Positions 1 to 7,588 of a DNA stretch of 64,000 bases are shown piece after piece. The stretch comes from Spongilla lacustris (taxonomy: Eukaryota > Porifera > Demospongiae > Spongillida > Spongillidae). Each line of letters opens with the position of its first letter. Position 1 is the first letter of the stretch. Location of the stretch: the NCBI GenBank assembly GCA_949361645.1, contig OX442436.1, forward strand, positions 3,162,032 through 3,226,031, written 5' to 3'. Both the position numbers and the translations under genes were made by a program. The notes under the pieces were generated by a model, which did not search any database, was not told the DNA's origin, and was given only the letters and a program-made list of their open reading frames with translations.

Positions 1-1321
1 CTACTATAATGCAGATCAAATAGCAATAGCAATGAAGTGCATTTTTAGTATGTATTCAAATAGGATAGGATACTATTTTGATATATATTGTGCACATTTT
101 AAATTTGTTTTGTTCCAAACATTAACTTGTCCGATAAATTAGGTTATTAATTGCTGAAAAGTTGTGTCAAGCAGCAAACAAAGCTGTGAACAAGGAACTC
201 ATCATGTTGAGGTGAACAGTTATGAAAATTTTCAATTGTATGAAAGTAACATGGAGACATTGTTAATTGGAATAATGTTCCAGTAAGAAAGGAATGAACC
301 TGTGTAATAAATAATACGAGAACCAATCCTGTATGTGTGGTACACAATTTCTATACCAGGGATGGAAATATTGGCCAAATGTACAGAATTTATGGCATTA
401 CAGGTTTATTTAGGCTTAATCCTGTACTTGAACATAGCTTGAGAATGAATCTTATAGTGTCTGTTTACATAAAGCAATGTGCTTGTATGAGCATGAAAAA
501 TGTGAACTTTAGTAATCAAAGTGATATTGTGTTACTAAATTATATGCTGCTTAACCTGGCTGTTGACTCAAACTGTAATTGCGTATTGTAGATTATTATA
601 GGATTTTTGCCATACCATGAATTTCATTAAAAAACCCGGGACTGGCATAATGAGAAATGGATAGCTCTTTATTGCTATCGAACCAGAATGGAAAGATATC
701 ATTTTTATGTTTTGGTCATGTTGCCAGACCATTTGCTTTAGGAGAACACTTTCTTTCTTTCTTTCTTTCTGGGTGAGTATAACTTGCGATAGGAACTGTT
801 ATAAAGAGTGCCAATCATATCAATGACTGTAGAATTTCCGGGAAGACCACTGCTGGGATCAGATATATGAATAAAGCATGAAACTGATATACATAATCAT
901 TATGTAATATGGTGTGCTATATGAAAAGCGTTCCCATGGCAATGTTTTAATTATAATCAGAATTTAGGTTTGTGCAAGCCGCCAGCTTTGTGTTTCAAAA
1001 TGCCTTCATGCATGGAAACGAAAAAGGTGATGTAAACAACGAGAAGAATGCCAAAAGTGAAACTATGAATTAGAATCCTCCTGAGTTTGCATGGTACAAT
1101 CATTATCTCTGGTACAATGCGGATCCTGGACAAAAGCGAGTGTCTGCTTGTGACACTAGCATGCAAATGTTGAATCGAACCAAGCTGTGAGTTAGGTAGT
1201 ATATAAAGCTTGGCGCGTGAATTTTGATGTAGAACTGCTGCAGATGTAACATGAATGTATTGCTAGGCAATAAGACAACTTGATTTAACATATGTACGGG
1301 TAGTTAAAAAATGAATGAAGC
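1..1321. other. AT-rich non-coding stretch
   Basis: I see no gene, RNA gene or transposon end here. The open frames are short, with no recognisable motif and no coding-like composition. The only structured item is a short (CTTT)n microsatellite at 749-770. Confidence 0.5.
749..770. repeat. (CTTT)n microsatellite
   Basis: About five and a half perfect copies of CTTT are visible. It is an ordinary simple repeat, probably length-polymorphic. Confidence 0.9.
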
Positions 1322-1534
1322 AAGATATAAAAACATTCTCTTTAGTGGTATATAGGATTTGTGGTATAAGGGAAGGAAACAAGGGATTATTCGTACATTT
1401 AGCAACATAAATGTAATGCCGTTCTACTAAGTGCTTAATTATTTTATCTCCAGCCAATCCTTTGTTCCCTTCCTTTTCACACCACAAATCCTATATACCA
1501 CTAACTTTTTTAGAGAGAATGTTTTTATATCCTG
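1322..1534. repeat. palindromic MITE, ~213 bp
   Basis: The left arm (1322-1385) starts with GATATAAAAACATTCTCT and continues through GTGGTATATAGGATTTGTGGT. The same sequence returns in reverse complement at 1459-1534, with small indels. The arms are ~65-75 bp around a ~75-bp centre, and nothing is coded. This is the shape of a small non-autonomous inverted-repeat element; no clean target-site duplication is visible, so the superfamily is unknown. Confidence 0.7.
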
Positions 1535-1676
1535 CATGTATGTACAATTCCATAACCATCCTTAGAACTAAACCAATTAAAACTGGATTCTCTCTGAGGA
1601 ATTTAGGGGTTTAAAGGCAAAAAAGAAAGGAAACTAGGGTTTAAGGATACAATAAACATGAAGTGAGCTTGTAGCA

Positions 1677-1800
1677 ATGGGTACCCCCCTTTACACTGCG
1701 CAGCTGGAATGGCTATTGCAGCAATTCCCCCTGGTGTCAGTAGAGAGGCAGAGCCAGGAGCAGGCTCTATTGTCACAAGCCGCAATGGCACACCAAAGTA
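1677..1800 (+). other. possible coding exon ending at a GTAAGT donor
   Basis: An ATG at 1677 opens 41 codons rich in Gln, Leu and Ala, running to a perfect GTAAGT donor-like site at 1801. The segment is more GC-rich than its surroundings. No partner exon and no known domain could be identified, and there is no good polypyrimidine tract upstream. It may be a chance open frame; the call rests only on the donor site and composition. Confidence 0.15.
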
Positions 1801-2188
1801 GTAAGTATATACTCCTATAGTTCATTGCATTTTCCGTGTGGCCATGGTTGGGCCTACTGCTGGGCTATCCTGATTCGATCAGGCTTGTTCCAGTCGGCCT
1901 ATAGGCGTAGTTACAAATCATACCACTTCAATGTAGCAAGATGTGCGTAGTCTGCAAAGCAACTCTGTTCAAACCCTGCATGGTCCACAGGGCAATTCCT
2001 CAGACCCCCGCGCATCTTAAAGGCAACTTATTTCAGTCACTGCACAGTCCACAAGGAATCCTAGTTCAGCTAGACACTGCGCGGTTCGCAAGAAAATCAG
2101 GTGGCAGCATTCATCCTGGACGCTTGGCAAATTAGCAGAGAAACAATGCATGTTGGTATATACACTTAGTGGTGTAGGTAAACATCCC

Positions 2189-2246
2189 GTTCATGTCCAT
2201 TGTGTGGCAGCGCATGCAACAAATTTTGCATGTCCTATTAACACCG
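2189..2246 (+). pseudogene. truncated copy of the Cys-rich CPLCGSAC motif
   Basis: Bases 2189-2219 are identical to 6838-6868, inside the Cys-rich reading frame described there. In the matching frame this copy reads ...SCPLCGSAC and then diverges to a stop at 2244. It has no start and no C-terminal part. The two copies flank the DNA transposon at 2553-6709 in the same orientation, so this is either an older partial duplication of that gene's 5' region or a dispersed repeat. Confidence 0.55.
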
Positions 2247-2552
2247 CATCCGCGATTAATCTGGGTCACCATTTGGGGGCATTTTAATAAAAAAAGGTCC
2301 GCTAGTAATGCTGTCGTAAGCACTATATAAAATTCTAGTATAAGAACCTATTGGATTATACTAGGAATCTATCCTGTACCAAATGGATTTGTTGTAGAAG
2401 AGATGTACATACTTTTAATAATGCGGTTCGGTACTCAAAAAGGCATGTATGAAGTGGATTTTGAATGTTAATACGAATACTAAAACCCTTCCCAATCACG
2501 TACTTGTGCTAGAGATAAAAATCACGTTTTTATCCTTGAAACAAATGCCAAT

Positions 2553-2622
2553 GGACCAGTGCTGCGTAAGGCTATGAATTTAATTAGCCCATTAATTACT
2601 CGTGACGTCACAGCTGGCAGCA
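2553..2622. repeat. left terminal inverted repeat of the ISL2EU-like element
   Basis: Aligning 2553-2622 with the reverse complement of 6642-6709 shows long matched blocks: GGACCAGT, GCGTAAGGCTA, AATTTAATTAG, TTAATTAC and TGACGTCAC. A few indels and substitutions separate them. The internal TGACGTCA is a perfect 8-bp palindrome of the CRE type. Confidence 0.85.
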
Positions 2623-2785
2623 GAATCTTTTTTCTAAAAAACTTTGTAAGAGGTGGTACGGAGAGTTACGTAGTGCGAAATGCCTGGAGATCGATGTGCA
2701 GTGTGTGGGATTACCAAGGCAACAGATCCAAATGTCTCTTTTCATAGAATTCCAAAGGATCCAATTATGCGAGCTAAGTGGACAG

Positions 2786-2980
2786 ACGCTCTTCACCTTC
2801 AGAAAGTGAACCTCGGGTCAAGTTCTTGAGTATGCTCCAGGCATTTTCAAATTGGGGATCCCCGTAATTCACGCTTCTATAAAAACAGGCTTGGAGAATT
2901 ACGGGGATCCCCAATTTGAAAATGCCTGGAGCATACTCGAAAACCTGACCCGAGGTTCACTTTCTGAAGGTGAAGAGCGT
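2786..2980. repeat. 84-bp-arm palindrome inside the THAP exon
   Basis: Bases 2786-2869 (second half of the THAP finger) reappear in reverse complement at 2896-2980, separated by a 26-base spacer. The arms are nearly identical. The left arm has TGA where the right arm (read on -) keeps CGA before the V-C-S-R-H-F motif, so the inverted arm is the better-preserved version. Confidence 0.9.
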
Positions 2981-3029
2981 GTAACTACTTCTAGTTCAGC
3001 TGCAATTGTTTCTGACATTACTACTACTC

Positions 3030-3354
3030 CATCTACTAGTACTTATCTGCCATCTACTAGTACGCCTTTACCATCTACTAGTACTCCTTTACCATCTCTA
3101 CCATCTACTAGTAATCCTCTACCATTTACTGGTACTCCTCTACAATCTACTAGTACTCCTCTACAATCTACTAGTACTCCTCTACCATCTACTAGTACTC
3201 CTCTACCATCTACTACTAGTACTCCGCTACCATCTACTAGTACTCCTCTACCATCTCTACCATCTACTAGTACTCCTCTACCATCTCTACCATCAACTAG
3301 TACTCCTCTACAATCTACTAGTACTCCTCTACCATCTACTAGTACTCCTCTACC
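3030..3354 (+). repeat. 21-bp coding minisatellite (STSTPLP repeats)
   Basis: About fourteen tandem units of 21 bp, each encoding S-T-S-T-P-L-P, run in frame through the linker of the transposase. Some units carry an extra 9 bp (S-L-P). All lengths are multiples of three, so the frame is kept. The array forms a low-complexity, probably disordered and glycosylatable-type linker between the THAP finger and the catalytic part. Confidence 0.9.
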
Positions 3355-4577
3355 TCAACTCCTGATAGCCCCTGTTGGGGAGCAATTTGATACCAATTAT
3401 ACTGTCTATGAGCTACCTGAACCAAGTGGACTGCAGGCTGATGAATGGGAGCTACCTGGACCAAGTAGTCTGCAGGCTGATGAATACCGCTTGATGAATG
3501 AAGCTCTTTTGAAACGTATAAAAGTATAAGAAGAGGAGAAAAGGGTTGCTTATCAGATTCGACAAAGCTACCATTCTGTATTGAACAGATACAACATGAC
3601 AAGAAGCTGGTACAATTTATACTGGGTTCTCCTCTTTTCGTTTGTTTTTAGCTTTTTTGAGCTACTTGGCCCTGCTGGGGACCATCTTAACTTCTGGGGG
3701 TCAAAAGATGGTGCAAGGAAACGTTGTAAACTCAGAAAAATTGATGGAAAAAACCAGTTGTTTCTTGTCCTACTTAAACTTAAGCTGAACTTAAAGCACA
3801 AAGATCTTGCATTTCGTTTTTGTGTTTCAGTAACTCATATCTCAAGATGCATCACCACATGGATTTGCTTCTTGTATAAGGAACTTAAGGAAATAGACTG
3901 GATTCCTTCTGTTGATCAAGTGTTTGGAACTGAACCCATTGAATTTCGAGAAAAATTTCCCTCAACGTATGCAATCATTGATGGCAGTGAGGTGTTCATA
4001 GAGACACCATCAGACCTACACCTCCAGTCTTCAACTTGGAGTCAGTACAAGCACCATAATACAGTTAAATTTCTGGTTGCCTTTACACCAAATGGTGCTA
4101 TATTCTTCATCTCTCCTGTCTATGTAGGATCTATCTCAGATGTGGAGTTAACACGACTCAGTGGGTTTCTTGAAGTTTTGAGAGGAAAAGCGGGCATTTC
4201 AGTAATGGCTGACAGAGGCTTCATTTTCAAGGAACTTCTTAGTAGCATTGGCGTTGAACTAAACATACCGCCATTCATGGAGGGAAGACAGCCGTTACCA
4301 CCACAAGAGGTACAAACTGGTAGAAAAATAGCTTTGCTGCGTATACATATTGAGAGAGCGATCGGTAGAATGAAATTGTATCATATTCTAAAAAGCACAA
4401 TACCTGTTTCTTTGGCATGTCTTTCAAACCAAAGTGTTTTTATATGTGCCTTTCTCACCAACTTCCATTCCTATCCTGGATGAGCCAGATGACAGTGATG
4501 TTGAATCTTACTTCAAACAACTTTCATACTTAGATGATGATTCTGATAATGCTGAAAGTAGTGAATGTGATGCATAG

Positions 4578-4856
4578 CAGGCTCTTTGTTTGGTTTACTA
4601 GATGTACATTTATAGCATGGTGAAAAAATGTATTCCAGTTTTGCTTATTGAATGTTGAGCAAGTCAACTTTCTGCCTCATAGCTCAACAAATGTGCTCAA
4701 CATACCGTTTCATGCTTCACTATAAAAACCATTGACAAGTGGTTAATGATCATTGCATTGACAGGTTTTTCATAGGGTGTCCTAAAGCATGCAGAGGGCT
4801 AACTATTTCAGGTACGACACAGTTATCATAGAATGAAGTCAATTTGGGCAAACGTT
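4578..4856. other. spacer between convergent transposon genes
   Basis: The 280 bp between the two convergent 3' ends contains no further open frame or clear hairpin terminator. It is AT-rich and probably carries the two 3' untranslated regions. Confidence 0.5.
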
Positions 4857-6080
4857 CTAGATTCCAGAATGCCTCATCAAACCATATTCTTTGTACATGA
4901 ATGCCTCTTTGGTGTAAATTACAAAGTCACACCAACATCTTTCCCCAATCCCCATTTGGCCTGGAACTTGACAGTAGTAACTGTGTGTTTTCTTGAGCAT
5001 AATAGAGGCGGTTTGAGAGTCAAAGGTACAGCAAAAGCTAGAATCACTACAAGCTTGTGATGGTGAAATGTTTCTAGCAGTGTATGGACATTTTACCGCA
5101 ACAAAACCAAATGGGTGCTGAGAATTCGAGGGGTCATACACTGCACCATCAGGAGATGTTCCAAGATAGGGATGTTAATAGCTGATAAGAAAACCGCATG
5201 CAGAAACACTTAGTAGGGGATGTCCATGTGACTGCTCGTATGCTACATACTCTCTTATTGCATTTGCTCCCCTTTCATGCTCTCCAAAAATGCTGGCATC
5301 CTGCTTTGAATCTGACCCCTAAACTGAGGTGGTCGAGGATCAATGTCTTCCAACAGCTTTATCTTTCTCTTCACTGGCTTTCTATACTCATGCTGCTCAA
5401 AGGAAGTCGATGCTATCTGCAATGTACTATCCTTCTTGGTCTTTGGAGCTTTCCATTGACATGGCAATGATGTTACAGAGGTTGGTTCTGTTTCTGTTGC
5501 TTCTGTTTCAGTTAAACTGGTTGAGGGAAGGTTGGGTTGAAGCTGGAATGATGTAGATCTTAGAGCTGCTAGGGCATGAAGGAGTGCTGATACATGAGTA
5601 CAGCTTGCTGACATCATCCTACACATATCAATGATTAAGCAACCATTTACATAGCAAAGTTGAAACAATGCAAAGAAGGCTTACCCAGCAGCACAATCAC
5701 ATTTTGCTGAACAAATAGTAGCAACATCTCCCTCTTTTCCAAGGAGTATATAAACTTTGTATATGCCACTTTTCATCGATGGTGATGTGGTACATATGAC
5801 ATGACAGAAAAATTGATTGGCATTCACTTGCAACTCCTGTAGCCGTCCAGAAGCCCAGTGTGCATATCCACGCTCCAGTGCTCTAAAAGCCCCTTCTTCC
5901 CCAAAGTGCCCAACGTGTCCAGCCAAGTATGCATACACAAGACCTACATTCATACATGTACTTATTTAAACAATATAAAATGTAAAGCATAAATTGTAGT
6001 ATTTACCAGATGTAACTTGTGGTATAGAACGAGCTATGTCCTTAATGTTAGCATCAGTGACCTGCTTCCAGCCAGTAAAA

Positions 6081-6112
<32 letters not shown>

Positions 6113-6468
6113 CGGTGGATTTGATGGCATCAGCACCTGCTCTCCAGCTTCTTTTAAGCATTCATACTTCCTGTGAGTATACAAGCCATCAACATCCACA
6201 ATCTTCTCCTGCTCCTGCTCAGAATGGAGAAAGTCAAGTGAAGAAGTACAAGTATTCTAAAGCACTAATCATTAGTTTTTAGTTGTATCACAAACCTATC
6301 CAAGATTTGCTGCTTTTTCCAAGAAGTGGGAGCTTCGATGCCTCTACATAACAACCACCACCGTAAGGCAGATATGGTATGCTTATTGTAGGGCTTCGAA
6401 AGTTTGGCTCCGGGAATATCATCTTCGGTAAGAGTAACTTCACACGCAGCGTTGCTAATGCCACTCAT
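4857..6468 (-). pseudogene. SWIM zinc finger + YqaJ-type nuclease gene, four exons (degraded)
   Basis: Reading on - from ATG at 6468, exon 1 encodes a SAP-like helix pair (ALRWWLLCRGIEAP...). It runs to ~6285-6295, with a GT and an acceptor near 6225. Exon 2 includes a poly-Pro run and ends ...IPQVTSG at a GTAAAT donor near 6004. Exon 3 (~5951 to ~5687) ends CDCAAG|GTAAGC, and exon 4 resumes after TGTGTAG at ~5624 with SASCTHVSALLHAL. Joining exons 3 and 4 makes a SWIM motif CxC...CxH. A nuclease-like tail at 5160-4857 shows LGTSPDG, VKCP and QVPGQM, as in YqaJ/lambda-exonuclease folds. About 100 residues of the nuclease N-terminal half appear missing around 5160-5260. The product is presumed to be a DNA-processing helper of the transposase. 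Confidence 0.7.
6081..6112 (-). repeat. G32 homopolymer (poly-Pro on the minus strand)
   Basis: Thirty-two consecutive G on + lie inside exon 2 of the SWIM/YqaJ gene and encode a proline run on -. The length shown keeps the flanking frames joined, but such runs are unstable in vivo and in sequencing. Confidence 0.9.
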
Positions 6469-6641
6469 TTTCTATTGCTAGATCTTCGCAACCACTCGGT
6501 CGCTTGTCACGCTACAAACGGTATATCACACGTGGATGACTGTTAAGTTTATCAAAGTTCTTTTAATTAGAGCACATTAGATACGAAGCTCTGAAATTCG
6601 TGACACGATAGTGCTTCCATTGACTTCTCATTGACAGAACA

Positions 6642-6709
6642 GCCGCCAGCAGTGACGTCATGTGTAATTAACACTAATTAAATTCCTTAGCCTTACGCGC
6701 AACTGGTCC
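6642..6709. repeat. right terminal inverted repeat of the ISL2EU-like element
   Basis: This is the reverse complement of the left end, at roughly 80 percent by eye, ending ...ACTGGTCC directly before AT. The copy of TGACGTCA (6653-6660) is conserved. Confidence 0.85.
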
Positions 6710-6794
6710 ATTCTCCAAACAATTGCGATGAAGCTTATGGGACTAGTCCAAATGCTGCAGTTAACTAACCACCAATAGTTAATCTACGGGATCA

Positions 6795-7327
6795 ATGGAT
6801 TCTGCAGAACAGCCTCATCGTTGCAAATGCAAAGTTGGTTCATGTCCATTGTGTGGCAGCGCATGCAAAAGGTGCGGATGTGCTTGCGATGGAGTAGAGC
6901 CTGGAGTGGCGCATGCTCGGAGTTCTGGGCAACAAGGTCCGAAGCGACTATCGACTGGCAGCGAGCAAAGAGAAGCAGCAAAAAGGGCTAGAATTGAGCA
7001 TAGGCAACAGAGCTAGAGGAGCGAACCATTGGGACGGAGCCAACTAACACACAGGTAGAAACAGTGCATGATCTAAGGCAAGCGTTTGGATGGAGCCAAG
7101 CAACTAAGAAGAAGCTGCCTAACGAAGATTTGAGAAAAGGTGATGTGTTGCTAAAGGAATCAGGTGGTTCAGGATGGAGTACGATGGTTCAAAGCATTCT
7201 TGCAGCAGTGGTTAGATGTGCTGAAATTTTGTATCCAGCAAACTCTGACTCCCTATTAGAGGAAGTTGCCGCCAGACCTTCACAAAGCACAAGTTCAATT
7301 ACTAGAAAGGATGAAAATAGGTTGTAA
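6795..7327 (+). pseudogene. Cys-rich gene of unknown family, 5' part (one frameshift)
   Basis: The ATG at 6795 opens a 73-codon frame with nine closely spaced cysteines: HRCKCKVGSCPLCGSACKRC then GCACDG. This is probably a metal-binding knuckle, followed by a basic segment (KRARIEHR). A frameshift near 7010 leads to a second frame (to 7327) containing VETVHDLRQAFGWSQ and ILAAVVRCAEILYPA, which look like folded helices. I do not recognise the family by name; arrangements like this occur in uncharacterised, often multi-copy genes of sponges and cnidarians. It starts 85 bp beyond the transposon end. The acidic frame from 7589 probably belongs to the same gene, with 7328-7588 decayed. Confidence 0.5.
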
Positions 7328-7588
7328 AGGAAGCAAAAGGGTATTTTGGACGCTGCAATGATATGTTTTATATGGAGTGTAAAGGAGAGTGAGCAACTCA
7401 GAAATTGACAGGAATTGAAGAACTGACTAAAGCTGAGAGTTTTCAATGTCAGATGTTTTGCATACAGTGGCATTGGAGATGGGGTAACATTTCACGCCAG
7501 TTTGAAGACAGGCCTATTTAGGCCATGCAGCTGCAATGCCTCAGTGAATGATCTTGTAAGAATGATGATGATGAATCTATAGATATCG

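Larger units (their letters stand above)
2680..4577 (+). pseudogene. THAP + HTH_Tnp_4 + DDE_Tnp_4 transposase (disrupted)
   Basis: The ATG at 2680 opens a THAP zinc finger: CAVCG near residue 6, then RIPKDP and W. An in-frame TGA at 2827 cuts it just before the second metal pair, V-C-S-R-H-F. A Ser/Thr/Pro-rich linker follows (3030-3354), then a charged segment with an in-frame TAA at 3527. An open frame at 3581-4483 holds a helix-turn-helix (LKLNLKHKDLAFRF) and a complete-looking DDE_Tnp_4 core: IIDGSEV, YVGSISDVE, VMADRGF and HIERAIGRMK supply D, D and E. A frameshift near 4465 separates the acidic tail (DEPDDSDVES..., stop at 4577). This enzyme would cut and rejoin the element ends in the nucleus, the THAP domain binding the ends. 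Two stops and one frameshift make this copy non-functional unless splicing bypasses them. Confidence 0.85.
2553..6709. mobile_element. ISL2EU/IS4EU-like DNA transposon (THAP-DDE plus SWIM-YqaJ)
   Basis: The element is bounded by inverted ends starting GGACCAGT and ending ACTGGTCC. It is flanked on both sides by AT (2551-2552 and 6710-6711), consistent with a 2-bp target duplication. It holds two convergent genes: a THAP/HTH/DDE transposase on + and a SWIM zinc finger plus YqaJ-type nuclease gene on -. A THAP-type DDE transposase paired with a YqaJ nuclease is, from knowledge of the families, the hallmark of the ISL2EU/IS4EU group. Both genes carry inactivating changes, so this copy is probably dead but could be mobilised in trans because the ends are intact. 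Confidence 0.8.

Noticed and set aside
3006..3365. 119-codon Leu-rich frame as a membrane protein
   Set aside because: It is an out-of-frame reading of the STSTPLP minisatellite.
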